Origin: Lycorma delicatula
Taxonomy: Eukaryota > Arthropoda > Insecta > Hemiptera > Fulgoridae
Direction: 5' to 3'
NCBI RefSeq assembly: GCF_047948215.1
Contig: NC_134460.1
Location: 121,781,324 to 121,845,323, forward strand
DNA length: 64,000 nt
Shown here: piece by piece, positions 23,278-34,683 of the stretch
How the letters are laid out: each line of letters begins with the position of its first letter
Numbering within the stretch: position 1 is the stretch's first letter
Notes under the pieces: generated by a model
Databases searched by the model: none
What the model saw: the letters and a program-made list of their open reading frames with translations, nothing else
Told to the model about the DNA's origin: nothing
Program-made: the position numbers and the translations under genes

Positions 23278-23900
23278 CTTGTCAATCCTATTCAGCACCC
23301 TTTTTTATGGGACGTGTTTATTTATTGAAGTTAATATTTACTTAATAAGTATCCTAACCCCCCCCCCCCTTGCTGCTCCCTTGCTGCTGTGTCTTTCTTT
23401 TATCGGGCGGGTTATTGCCCGCTCAATTTTATTTATGGACGGATTTGGTGATTTGCGTTCCTATCTTGTAGACCAGCGTGAAATGATTTACCTGGGCTGA
23501 TCGTGGGAAACTAAGCTTTTTGAGCCTCGTATTGCCCTTCAGTCTGCTGAAGTCCTTTCGGGTTAGCAGGAATACGACTACCGGGGTCCTAGTTTTTGGA
23601 GGAAGCAATGCGCTCGCTTCTCCTGAGGGAGTCGCATGTGCTGGCTGAAGCTGGCTTATATAGTGTGTACGGAACCGTTGAATCGTCAGGAGCTGAGTGC
23701 ATCCGAAAGGAGCTGTGTGAACTGTGTTCGGAGCCGAGTGTGAACTGATAGAAAGACCTTTAAAGTCCTTCTTAAATAAATTTTTAATAACGTGCATTGA
23801 GTCTGAACAAACGCCTCGGCAGACATTTCCGTAAGTGTATTTACATAACCTACTATCGCCTTCGTACGGCCTCTTCCAACCACGACCACCTACCATAACT
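23278..23900 (+). mobile_element. Possible solo LTR or promoter-bearing repeat
   Basis: A GC-richer block with a C homopolymer (about 23359-23370), a TTATATAG box near 23657 and an AATAAA signal at 23776-23781 about 120 bp later. This is the spacing expected of the U3-R-U5 plan of an LTR. No primer binding site, second LTR or gag/pol frame is adjacent, so a solo LTR is the best guess. The minus-strand ORF 23429-23896 (155 residues) is the longest in the area but matches nothing I know. It could also be a host promoter. Confidence 0.3.
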
Positions 23901-24119
23901 TAAAATCCTCAACTATCAAATTAACCGATTCGCGGAAGCGTGATCCCCACGCCTTCCTCTAACACCGAAGGTTTCAAAAAAGTTTTTTTCAATTATCTAA
24001 CTTCAATTAGACTATGTACTCAGATCATTACTTGATTGAGGGCCTACTTTAATAAACAGGTCCGATTTGTTTAATATTATTCAACTTGGCTAAAAAGTTA
24101 TAGTTTATTAAAAAAAAAG

Positions 24120-24480
24120 TATGAGTACCGAAATGACCTTCGGTTTTACGAAAGGGATCGAAAATTAATCGCAGCTGATATATATTTGTGTCAAATTAAA
24201 AATTGTTTGATCAGCTGGTTTTCAATATATGAGGAAAAACTGTTTAGTAAAATTGTTTAAATATACCGTCAAAATCCAGTTGACTAAAAACTTGAAAATT
24301 TAAAAACTTAATAAGTACTTTCGTATATTAAAGTTCAACTTTCTACGACCACCATTCAAAAACTAAAAAATGCCAATAATTATCCTTCTCCCGTTTTTAA
24401 TTTTGTCCAAAATATAATGTCATCATTTCCCTATATTGGGATATTTTTTGAGCCATTCTCGAAGAATTTATGTCGAGTTA
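24120..24480 (+). repeat. Repeat family I, copy 1
   Basis: Blocks such as ATATGAGGAAAAACTGTTTAG and TTTTTAATTTTGTCCAAAAT recur in the same order, diverged, at 63.64-64.0 kb. No coding capacity. Confidence 0.45.
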
Positions 24481-25473
24481 TTCCAAAGATGTTAATCAAA
24501 ATATAGGCAAACACGCTACGTAAAGAAGATACATTTTCTAGAAATTTCTTTATCCGTTTTTCTTGTTTATTTGTTGCACTAAAAAGATTCCGAAACGTCG
24601 ACGTTTACTAAAATTTGAAACTTAAAATTTTGGCCGTTCGCTATACTTAACCTGCTGCAGTAGCAGTAGAACTACTGCTAGAAAAAAAAACAGTATTTCT
24701 AACATCATAAAATTTAAATTGGAGTTGTAGTATTGCAGACATTTTATTAACTTTTAACGAAAAATGTTTTACTATTTTTTTTCTTTTATAATTACATGAT
24801 GATTTGTAAATTGCACTTTAATTATCTTATCGCATTTTTTAAAATGTCTTGAAAAATGTGGTATATGAAATTTTAACTACATTGAATTTGATTAGAATGT
24901 TTGTTTTATAGATATAATTTAATTGCATGATTTCAATTGGATGGATATAATCTCAGGAATGATCGTCCTTAACCGAATAAGGCCAATTGCTTAAATATAA
25001 GGATTAGGAACTAAGCTTCATGTGCTTTTACCTCAAGACTCATTAACATTTTGTAGTCACCACGTAGGTACGAAGCGGGGCTGCCTCAGCACGGATTCGT
25101 AAGCGTCTAATTAAAAGCTACATTACGTCATCGAAGAGAAAGGGAAGAATCAGTGATAATGGAAAGAGATAGATAGATGATGAAGTGAAAGAAACGATTT
25201 ATCTACAGAGAAAGATTCTGAAAATCGTGATAAATAACTATTTAAATAAGTGCTTCCAGGTTGCTTTCATCCCTTCTCCTACTCTTTGGAAGATTGGGAT
25301 ATCTTTATTTAAAATGAGGGTACCACATTACGGATCAACTAGTCTGGCAATAATCGGGCTGAAAACATGCTCCAATTATTGTTTTTCTTACATATAAGAA
25401 CGGACTAATATCTGTAAGAAAAATCTTTGCCCATTTCAGGAGTTGTATAGTTTATGAAAATAACATCGAATTA
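24481..25473. other. AT-rich spacer
   Basis: Contains a 9-bp-stem palindrome TAGCAGTAGAACTACTGCTA at 24661-24680. No gene recognised. Confidence 0.45.
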
Positions 25474-25475
25474 TA

Positions 25476-26807
25476 CAGAGTGGCTCACGAAATGATCTAA
25501 CATTTGGTTTTGTTAAAAAATATTTATTTGTATCGCAATACAGAAAGGCAAAATATGTGTTTACTATATATCTGAAGATTATGTTCTGCTTATCACATGT
25601 TCAATGTGACCACCATCACGTTTAGCAACTGCTTCAATACGAACTCCTATGTTAATAACTCGACGATATATATCCTCGGTTATCTCGTTGCAGCCTCAAT
25701 GATCTCAGCAATTGCAGTTCCATCACTGTGAAAGGATGTTTAGGGAAAATCTCTTCCTTTAGAAATCTCCAAAGAAAATAATCACACGGATTCAAATCAG
25801 GACTGATCGGGGGCCAGTTCTGTCTATACGCAAAACGATTAGGAAATCTGTTTGAAATGGCATGTGCGTTAAAAGATTCATGCAGAAAGTCTAAAACAAC
25901 ATTAGCTGTGTGCAGTCTGGTTCCATCCGGTATGAAACACTCATTTTTGATTGAAACCCTTTGTAAGAAGCTGAGGATTAAAATTATTACGCAGCAAGTT
26001 TAGATAACGCTCACTGTTCACTGTTTGTTCAAAAAAAAAAACGGCCCTATTACCCCATGACTTGAGTTAGCGGCCCATATCGTAATTCTTGGGGCGTGAT
26101 GCATCTTTTCATGAAGCTCGTGTGGATTCTCGGAAGCCCAAAAATGCGCATTTTGTTTATTAACAACCCCATCTAGCTGAAAATGTTCCTCATCTGAAAA
26201 CCAAACATTGTTCAACGATGCGTTTGGTTCACAGCCTGTTCAGCGAATGATTTCCTTTGATGTATGTTGTCAACCGTTATTTAGGCAACACTGACATTTT
26301 GTACGGATACAACTGCAAATCGGCTTTTAAAATGTACTGCACAGATCGCCTAGAAATCTCAAGTTATGCTGCTGCTTTTCTTGTTGAGTTGCCCGAGCTC
26401 CTCAGCAACGTTGTTCTAACAGCTTCGACATTCTGTGGAGAACGAACATTGGCAGGTCGTTAGCGCTTACTCTCAAATACTGAAACGTCACTATTAAATT
26501 TTTCATTAAGTTTAGACGTATTGTTTTAAATGAGGGCGACCACCGAGTTTGAAAATGTGTACGAAACCGTCTTTGTGTAAGTACCATACTTTTCGTTTCA
26601 TTAAAAAACAACACAAATCTTTACGCGCTGTTCAACAGTCAAGTCTTCCTGTGTCAGCCATCTTGGAACGATACACTAACAGCGCACTAGGAAAGAAAAG
26701 AAACTAATATTTATGAATTGCTATCACTCTGCCAACATAAAACCCATAAATCGCATCTAAACAATTATTGCCAAAACAAATTTTGGATCATTTCGTGCGC
26801 TATTATG
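25476..26807 (-). mobile_element. Mariner-type DNA transposon with TIRs (T2)
   Basis: A 1,332-bp element. The left end CAGAGTGGCTCACGAAATGA and the right end reverse complement CATAATAGCGCACGAAATGA share most positions, with near identity in CACGAAATGATC. TA flanks both ends (25474-25475, 26808-26809). The interior holds one decayed minus-strand transposase. Size matches T1. Confidence 0.85.
25579..26661 (-). pseudogene. Broken transposase of T2
   Basis: Likely start ATG at 26661 (MADTGRLDC). The N-terminal helix-turn-helix region reads ETKSMVLTQRRFRTHFQTRW. The middle has LPMFVLHRMSKLLEQRC followed by a stop and frame changes. The first catalytic block is NNVWFSDEEHFQLDG and continues to NKQNAHFWASENPHELH. 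The second region reads PDGTRLHTANVVLDFL and the third SPDLNPCDYFLW, so the acidic triad is still visible despite multiple stops and frameshifts. The C-terminus RDGGHIEHVISRT ends in a stop at 25579-25581. Confidence 0.85.
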
Positions 26808-27994
26808 TATATTGTTCAAACGAGATCATCTTTTTGTGATTGTCAAACTAATTAAATTTTCAAATCTACTATAAAGTAATGTAATCTAAAAATAATTTAA
26901 CAATTTTATCTTGGTTGATACATTTTCGACTATTTAAAGTTCTCTATATAGTTTCTTTTTCTTTGGTAAATTCTTGAACATTTTTTCAGTAAAATTATAA
27001 ATTATATATATGATAGATTCATACTAGTTTTAATCAAAAACAGAATATTTTTTGTTTGTTTTTGAAACAAAGTTGGTCACAAATCACATTTCATTTCTAA
27101 ATCTAAATAACTTCGTACGATAGTAGATTATTATTTTGTTTTTGCTATTGTACCAAGGCGTGGTGAAGAAAATAGATAACTCACGCTACACATCTCGAAT
27201 ATTTTCTATTGGAGCCCCACCACTAAAATTTATTGATATCACTTCATATTGATTATATTATTTTTAATATTTTTTCGTTATTTGTAAATATTAATGATCA
27301 CCTGTGAAATTTGTTGATAAGATAATGCTGTTATATTTACGATATAAATGTTATTTTCATTCTTGCTTTATCAATATTTTAAATTACCGAATTATTTTAC
27401 CGATATTGTAATCTGTTCACTCTTTTTGTCTATTTCGTTGAAATTTCTTTATTTATTCATCTTTTTAACCTTTGTTACGTCGTGGATTCCGGATAATCGG
27501 ATCACTTTTGGACCGAGACCATTTGGTCCTATTAAACGGCTGCCCCTATTAAGCCATATTAATGAAAAATGAGGAGGTATACATAAATACAGTACAGTAC
27601 ATACTAATAATTAAACACGATTTTAAGTCGTAGTATTCAAAATTCTATTTCAAATCCGCTAATAATGTTTCATAAACAACATTACTAAATTATAGAATTG
27701 TTTTTTTACTTTTACATAATTGATAAAAAAACGAAGTTTGGTAAACAAAATAAAGGTACAAATAAAAACAATGAGCTTCTTTTATGTTCAGTAAAATATA
27801 AAAAAATATATTGTATTGTCTCTTACTTGGTTAAACCTCTTAAAACGATTCTTCTACTTTGTTCTGTCGCCTCCCTTTCATCGCCTGGAGTTCTAGAAAT
27901 TTGGGACACTCGCAATTCTGCTAGCGGGTTTCCATCACTGCCTTCTTGTATATAATGTTGCTGAAATCCATCAAAAATGTTTTTGCATCTTGTA

Positions 27995-29276
27995 CAGGGT
28001 GCAGCAGCACACTTTGCTAATTTAAAGGGTCAATAAAAACAAAGATGTTATAGGTATCGTAATAATTTTTTCATCATACACATCAATTTTTCTGAAATTT
28101 ACGCTACTTTGAAAATTGTATCCAACAAGTGGCGCCCCCCATTGGCGATACACTGATTTACCCGAATTCTGAAGCGTCGGTCGGCTCTTTCCAGCATAGC
28201 AAGGGGTATGTTGGCTATTTCTTGGTGAATATTCTCCTTCAGTTCAGCAAAGGTCCTTGGACCTAGGTACAAGAGGGATTTCAGATACTCCCATAAAAAA
28301 TAGTCTCAAGGGGCTAAATCGGGTGAGCGCGCGGGCCACTGAAGATCGCTCCTCAAAGAGACCAGGCGCCTAGGGAAGTTTTCCCGCAAAACACGCATTG
28401 CAGTTAGCGAACTGTGTGCCATGGCTCCCTCTTGCTGAAACCACACATCCCCGACATCCATTTCGTCAAGCCTTAGCAAAAAAAATTCTTCGATCATTGT
28501 CACACAGCGATCATAATTCACTAAGTGCAATGTCATTCTCTTCAAAAATGTAAGGGCCTATAATCTACTCTCGACAGTGCACACCAGACAGTTACACGTT
28601 CACAATGAACGGGCCTCTCATGAAGTTCTCTGGGATTGTTATCGCTCCAGTAACGCATGTTCCGTTTGTTCACGCATCCAGAAAGATGGAAATGAGCCTT
28701 GTCACTAAAGAACACAAGCTCATCAAGCAACGCTTCTCATGCATATTGCCGAGCACAATCACGTTCAGTGAATTCTTGCACCACAGCCGACTTGTGAGGA
28801 TGAAAGTGGAGGTCATCGTGAAGAATTGTCCTCACAGAACGATCAGACATTCCAGGGCAACTGCATGCTTGCGTGCCGAGCGCCGAGGAGATCACAAAAA
28901 AGCCTTACCGCCTCGATGTTTTGGGGTGATCTCGCAGAACGTTCCCTTGATCTTTTCTTTTCAACACTGCCAGTTTTCCTGAATGTATTTGCCCACGTAA
29001 CTGTTGATTGCCGACCAGGAACACGAGCTTGGGTGGTAGTCTTTAAGTGTGCGCGGAATGCTCGCTGCGTGGCGACGATCGAGCGACCATTAGAAAAGTA
29101 AGCATCTACGGCAAATATGCGCTGCTCCTTCGTCCACCGTATTCTCGGTACTGTAATGGAAGAGAGAACAAACTTCCCGACCAACCCGTTTGAATGAGAC
29201 CATCCGCACCCTCTAACGGCCAAACCTCGCTTCCTGCCGTCTAATTCAAATCAGCAAATTATACTGCCGTGCCCAA
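27995..29276 (-). mobile_element. Mariner-type DNA transposon with degraded TIRs (T3)
   Basis: A 1,282-bp element flanked by TA (27993-27994 and 29277-29278). The left end CAGGGTGCAGCAGCACACTT and right end reverse complement TTGGGCACGGCAGTATAATT align over about 29 bp with several mismatches, ending in TTTGCTAATTT / TTTGCTGATTT. Its TIRs differ from those of T1 and T2, so this is a third family. Confidence 0.8.
28099..29223 (-). pseudogene. Broken transposase of T3, catalytic Asp changed
   Basis: The N-terminal DNA-binding region is well preserved (RIRWTKEQRIFAVDAYFSNG and STVTWANTFRKTGSVEKKR). After a frameshift the core resumes with LDELVFFSDKAHFHLSG (first Asp present, usual Glu replaced by Lys) and NKRNMRYWSDNNPRELHE. 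The next segment has MDVGDVWFQQEGAMAHSS, where the expected catalytic Asp of QQDGA is Glu. Then comes LQWPARSPDLAP, then a stop and DYFLWEYLKS. The C-terminus ends NGGRHLLDTIFKVA with a stop at 28099-28101. Three main frames cover the protein. GC content is clearly higher than the surrounding DNA, as expected for a later arrival. Confidence 0.88.
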
Positions 29277-29945
29277 TATAAATCAGCCTTTGACTTCGAG
29301 TTCGTCGTCTTTTTCATGTTCAACATAGTATAGTTTTTTAATAATCTTTTTGGTTATTTCGCCGCCATCGCCGGTTTAATTTTCATCATAGCATTTTATG
29401 TTTTTGTAGATTTTCTAGAATTCTTCAAAATGTTGAACGTGCTGCTGCAAAAGGTTATTAGCATCATCTTCGGCATCGACTATTTCAGCGATTTTAAAAC
29501 CTCACTTGGCAAAGCAATTTCAGATTGTGCTCGCCTATGAACTAACTGCTTGCCACAGATTGAGATGTACACTGATACCTTTAGCCGTGGCGGAAAAGTC
29601 AACTTATTGCCTTTTACTTCTTTTATAATGTAGCTTAGTAGTTTACTTCGGTAAATTGTCTAATTCGTTGTATTTGACGGAAAAATCTCAATTTGAATGT
29701 TTATCCCTCTCTCCTCTTGTAGCGTTTAAACAACGGTTAAACGATTTGCATCACTGATAAAGTTTGTTTATTTTACTATTAAAATAAAGAAACATACGAA
29801 TTAGTGGGCCTTATAAGCGGCATTTTGGGCCGTTTAATCGGCGTAATTTTACATGAATTATACCAATATGTTTCTGTTTTAACAAAAATGCCCCAATTAA
29901 ATGGCTACCTTGAATAACCGGCTCTATTAACCGGAATTCATTGTA

Positions 29946-30337
29946 TACCAAACTGAATTTTTTATATTACAATGATGATTTGGCTTTGCATTTTGCTAAA
30001 TTGCAGGGGAGAAATTGGCCTACGGAAAACACACGGTTGTACGGTATCAGACTTAGGTTAAGCAATGTAATATTATTTATTTACAATCGGTCAAAGGAAT
30101 ACGGGATCTGTGAAATGGTGCACCAAATATTTTAAAAATGTCTTGCGATGCGATTACGGATTGGAAAATTATTTACATGAAATTATTGCGAAATGTCTAC
30201 TCAATAACAGAATAATAATAATAATGGGTATAAATCATTGAAATTGACGAATCTTTTTTTCCAAACGAAATAATAACGCAGCAGGAGTGTATTTACTATA
30301 ATGAATATTTGGCAGCCTATGTAGAGAAACGGGTGAT
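29946..30337. other. Spacer
   Basis: No recognised gene. The short ORF 29941-30135 has no supporting features. Confidence 0.4.
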
Positions 30338-31130
30338 TGTTTTAGGTAGATTTCATAAGAAAGCTACCTATTGTAATCGGTACCATGATTCGACTTATCT
30401 TCGACAGAAAATTTCGACATATCTTCGCGTTTCACATCCCCGAGACTCCAAAAACACCGTCAGCTCAAAAGTTTATGTATACATTTGTATATATATATAT
30501 ATCTACATACACACAAACACATATTTCACTTGTGGACATGATAACTGCCGTAATTTTGCGTCAATCACTTTAAAACCATTATTTCGTCCCAAAATCTGGG
30601 TAGAGTTCGTTAACGGCCAAAATCGGACCATGGGGGTGGAAGTGGGAGGGCTTTTTCGAAAAAACAAAGTATCGCTATAACCTTATTAAGTAAAATATCG
30701 ATTTCGTTTAAAGTTCCTACTATTCTTTGGATAAGGGCCTAAAACACATGTAAGTAAATTTTTTTGATATACCAACCATTGGCCCAGGGGATGGAAAAAA
30801 TTGGGTTTTGAAAAAAATTCATACCTTCCTTAATAGGCACAGTATCGAATCGGTTTAAAGTGGTTGTTAGTCCTCTAAACATTACCTAAAACGTTTTGTC
30901 TGAAACAGCGTTTGATATGATCAACCTTTATGACAAGGGATGACCAAAATGTTGCTGGAATTTTAAGAAGATGGGGCTTGTCGTATGGTAAACATGCGAA
31001 ACCTTTTTTCACATGCAACCATTGCCGTATTGAGTAAATTTAAAGTTTTTTTTAACTTTAAGGTGGAAATATTTTTTATCCTCTACTTACCACCGGTGAA
31101 ATCTACCTCCGCCTTCCGGCGTGCTGAAAG
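30338..31130 (+). repeat. Repeat family H, copy 1 (TIR-bearing, MITE-like)
   Basis: Starts GTTTTAGGTAGATTTCAT and ends GTGAAATCTACCTCCGCCTT, an inverted terminal motif of about 13 bp (AGGTAGATTTCAC). A second copy lies inverted at 40044-41050. Shared internal blocks include ATATCTTCGCGTTTCACATC, ATAATGCGTC-like CAATCACTTTAAAACC, CTATTCTTTGGATAAGGGCC and CATTGGCCCAGGG. The ORF 30309-30680 is read-through of the repeat and a TA tract. Confidence 0.65.
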
Positions 31131-31800
31131 GTTTTTTTTTTAATACGCCGTACTGGTCGTTCGGCCAGTTCGTTGCTAAACGCAGTAATCGACTCCATTC
31201 GATCGGGCATTATGTCGGATTTATAAAGAAAGTACAATGACATTCCTAACTTATCCGGTATGTTTTTACACCATTACACTGTCAACCATACGCTTAATAT
31301 CGTTAACTCCGTAACGAGGTCTTTTCGCAGACTGGCGTCTTTCTGAGCTTCTGATAAATTACAAAATAGACATAAGAGAAGAACAAACCGTGTATTATCA
31401 GATTTACATTTATGAGTATTCATGGCGGAGACGCTACCGGTATATCGAAATAAACAAACAGATAATGTCTTCACAGTAGTTAAAAATTGTACTACAGTAT
31501 CACATTCAAACACAAAACCCTTCTTTTCCATTTTTTGTCCGTGTTCCAATTATTGTAGTATCACTGATATCAATAAATTTCAGTAGCGGAGCATAAGAGA
31601 AAATACTCTCCCCATCACCACTATGTCTTGCGCGAGCATGTGACTGATTCTCTGCCGAGGGGTTGTTCTAATATATTCACCCGATGATACTCGAAATTGT
31701 GTAGGATCACAAAGATAAAATATATTGTATCGGCTGTTCTCCTACTCATCGCCCGTTACGGTTAGGAGAAGAGAACGATGGAAGGGAATCTCCTTAGGCC
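31131..31800. other. Spacer without recognised gene
   Basis: Slightly less AT-rich between 31550 and 31800, with inverted TTCTCCTA / TAGGAGAA around 31738-31769. The minus-strand ORF 31274-31549 shows no motif. Confidence 0.4.
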
Positions 31801-32097
31801 TCTCTCTCCCCCTTCTCGTTCTATCAACGACTCTTTGTTTCGCTTCTCATTACGTTGTTCCTGTAGGTGAGGGGTACCGCTTTATTAAAAGTAAGTTCCC
31901 GAGTAGAACAGCTCTGGAATATTCTAAGGGTCGCTTTGCTTTCATAAAAGATTAGTATGCATCGTGAAATTTCAACCCGACAATTCAGAAAGTTTTTTTT
32001 TTTTGCGTACATAAGGTACATACAAACTATTTGTTTTTGTTAGGACATTTTTTTATGATGTATGTAGTTGTTTTATTTCGCACGTATTATCGCGTTA
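31801..32097 (+). repeat. Repeat family D, copy 1
   Basis: About 280 bp shared with 37351-37643 in the same orientation: ACTCTTTGTTTCGCTTCTC, TTATTAAAAGTAAGTTCC, CATAAAAGATTAGTATGC and TATTATCGCGTTA. Two ORFs here (31725-31955 plus; 31824-32021 minus) are repeat read-through. Confidence 0.75.
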
Positions 32098-33057
32098 CAA
32101 GATTTTATGAGGATAATGGAATTCTTTTAGAAGCATTTTAGACCGTTGTTTTTGTATTTTTGTCGTACCTCAACGCAGTACGTGAGATTAAGACATAATA
32201 CGTGAGATAGGGACACGATATGTACTACATATACATTTGTCTTTCTAAAATATTATTATACAAGCTAAGGTTTACTTGATAACTAAATTTCAGTAAAGCA
32301 TTCAGTGATTTTTTTTAATTCTTTTTTTTTATTCCAATATTGGTTACGTTTATCCTCTCGATTTCAATTTAATATGTACTATCAAACGATTTCCGCAGTT
32401 ATGGAAATGATAGTATAAGAGGATTTCAAGAAAATACTGAAAGATAATAGATAATTTTTTTCTGAAATAACATTAAAAAAAACTGTTTGAAATTTGTGTA
32501 GCGTGTTAATTTCTTTTCTTTTTTTCCTCTACTTTCACAAAAAAAAAAATAGTTTATTTGCTTATTCAGTGACAACTGAAAATAGAGTCGTTTCCGTTAG
32601 TTTTAAGCTTTGTACAAGAACATATCCATTAGTATTTCTTGGCAATGTCCAACTTCCTGGATTAGACTTGGCGAAATATCCCGGATTATATCTTCATAAA
32701 AAAAACCCGGTCACGATTTAATCGTAAGTTTAAACGAACGGTTCAGTGGTTTCAGTAATCCAAATTTCTTCGCACAAATTATTGTGCGAAGGAATTTGGA
32801 TGAACTTAAAACGTACCATAATATTTTAACTATGGTATATTTAATTTTAATTATGCAACAATTATGAAAAAATATTTCGACTATTAAAGAATAAATTTTA
32901 TGATTTTCCGCATCGAATCAGTTAAAATTATTAAATCATCCTAATTATCAAACATTAAACCTCGTTGTAAAAATTTAGTACTTCCTAGGAGGCTCATACA
33001 CTTTTATCAGCAAAGTAAAATACTAATACTGTATTTACAGGATTAATTATTACAGGT
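32098..33057. other. AT-rich spacer with a strong hairpin
   Basis: No gene recognised; the ORF 32494-32721 is unsupported. A 44-nt hairpin is listed separately at 32758-32801. Confidence 0.45.
32758..32801. repeat. 20-bp-stem hairpin with 4-nt loop
   Basis: ATCCAAATTTCTTCGCACAA and TTGTGCGAAGGAATTTGGAT flank ATTA. Only one position is not a Watson-Crick pair, and it becomes G-U in plus-strand RNA. It is too short for a typical animal pre-miRNA and is more like a small inverted repeat or the end of a MITE. Confidence 0.8.
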
Positions 33058-33067
33058 AGAGTATACT

Positions 33068-33230
33068 CTAATATAGAACTCTAAAGTAGAGTAAACTTTT
33101 CTTTTGGCTTCAGAGTTTGAGATGAAATGGCAACTTTGTTGCGTATGAAAATGCCATGCTTGGCCGGGATTCGAACCCGAGACCTCCGGATGAAAGCCGA
33201 TTCGCTACTACTCGCGCCACAGAGGTCGGC
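33068..33230 (-). repeat. SINE family E, copy 2, with TSD
   Basis: The minus-strand head starts GACCTCTGTGGCGCGAGTAG and carries B box GGTTCGAATCCCGGCC, then CATGGCATTTTCATACGC. Flanking AGAGTATACT repeats (33058-33067 and 33231-33240) form a 10-bp target duplication. ORFs here read as R-D-S-N-P-R-P-P, the usual translation of such tRNA heads, not protein. Confidence 0.8.
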
Positions 33231-33334
33231 AGAGTATACTTTTTTTACAAAACTCTTTCTTTTTTTTTTGTTTATTTGCTTTTTGTCCTTTTTTACTTGC
33301 TTTATTCTAATTCACAATTTTTTTTTAATTTTCA

Positions 33335-33668
33335 ATGTTTCTTTCATGTTTGTCCTCAAATTTTGTATCTTTAATTTAACATACTTCCTGACATTGCCTA
33401 TTGATGAAATTTTGCACAGTTACTAAGGTCGGGTGACAATATTCCACAATCACATTTGCAAACATCCCTCCGTACGGGGGTAAATTAAGGGTGCGATTGT
33501 AACAAAATTGCAATATCTACAAAACGGCTATGCAGGATTTTAAGTCCTGCAAATTAACTTACTAATTAAACTCATGCAATGTATGATAATAATTTGATTA
33601 ATGTATGACTAAAAAGCATAAAGCAAGTTTTTAAAAATCTTTTTGTATTATTTATTGTACACCTTGTT
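33335..33668 (-). repeat. Repeat family J, copy 2
   Basis: Inverted relative to the copy at 14.7 kb: ATGTTTGTCCTCAAATTTTG, GATGAAATTTTGCACAGTTAC and CTAAAAAGCATAAAGCAAG match its complement. Confidence 0.6.
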
Positions 33669-34683
33669 TAATACTGCCAACTTCGTAGACGGTTTTTGAA
33701 CATTAATAATGTTTAGTTAATATAATTATGCGTTTGTTTTATCTATTGTTAGTGCTTAATCAGTATTGTATTTTAAGACTATCACAACGGTTTTTTCGTA
33801 GTTGATTTATCTTTTATGATTTTTTTTTAGTTTAGTTTGATCTATAGCAGAATAAGTATTTAAAGTTATTTTTGCGGTCACTTGCTAATTTACAAATCAT
33901 CTAGTATGTTTGTGTTTTCTTTCTCTCAAAAGTTACTTTATATCCTACATCTTTCTTATATGAATAGATTTTATCTGTTTTTTATTTCCGGTTTACTTGA
34001 GTTATGTTGTGCCATAGATTTATATCAGTAAATAGAAACATAGACTAAGTACTAGTTACAATAAAAATAAAAGAGAAAGTACACCTTATTTATTGAATTA
34101 TAACATTACGCTGCTGTGTTCAGTGAATTTGTATCGGTGTTATTTTTATATTGGCGGTTTGTGATCTGGATATAGCTTTACTGTACGTGATGTTGATGTG
34201 AGAGTGTACGGTTGGGGGGAGTTTATTTTATTGCCGTGAATGGTCACGCATAGCGAATCCTATTATATGAAAAAAAAGAAATGTATTTATGAAGGTCACA
34301 TTTTAAATCGTGCTTATATATATATATATATATATATATAAACTCTTTTTTGGTTCTTAGAATTACAGCTAATAATAGAAGGGTTTTTTAATGTTTCTGA
34401 CTGGCGTCGGTTTGTCAGTTATTTAAGCGTATCTCTTTTGAGATAGGTTTCATTACCCATTCGTCACATCTTATTTGCTAATAGGTGATAATAATGATGA
34501 CGCTTGTTCGTGATGTTATTATGTATATATATCAGCTTGTGTAAGATAACGATTTTTTAAAATATTTTTTTCCATGAATTTTCTAAGGTTGTCACCAATT
34601 TTGTTAGTTTTTTTTTTAATTATTATTTTTCGGTGAAGTATGAATAATTATTTTGTTTAAAAAAGTTAAGTTTATTAAAACAA
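33669..34683. other. AT-rich spacer with (TA)n
   Basis: No gene recognised. Contains a TA microsatellite at 34315-34341. Confidence 0.5.

Larger units (their letters stand above)
27483..29945. mobile_element. Possible older pogo/Tigger-like remnant around T3
   Basis: Left of T3 (27483-27560) are GGATAATCGGATC and CATTTGGTCCTATTAAACGG; right of T3 (about 29800-29940) are inverted counterparts such as GGCCGTTTAATCGGCG and AATAACCGGCTCTATTAACC. Minus-strand frames on both sides of T3 read acidic, Q-rich peptide (DAEDDANNLLQQHVQ; EHEKDDELEVKG), reminiscent of the acidic C-terminus of pogo-type transposases. No catalytic core was seen, so this is an inference only. Confidence 0.28.

Noticed and set aside
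23429..23896. 155-residue minus-strand ORF as a host gene
   Set aside because: No recognisable domain, a second overlapping ORF in another frame, and the block looks more like a promoter-bearing repeat.
28605..29101. Two plus-strand ORFs of 125 and 91 residues
   Set aside because: They lie opposite the T3 transposase, whose minus-strand motifs explain the open frames.
30309..30680. 123-residue ORF
   Set aside because: It spans a family H copy and a TA tract; the middle encodes YIYIYI-type sequence from the microsatellite.
33127..33426. Protein beginning with the IRTRDLR / RDSNPRPPD wording
   Set aside because: This peptide wording is the well-known translation of tRNA-derived SINE heads, here family E.
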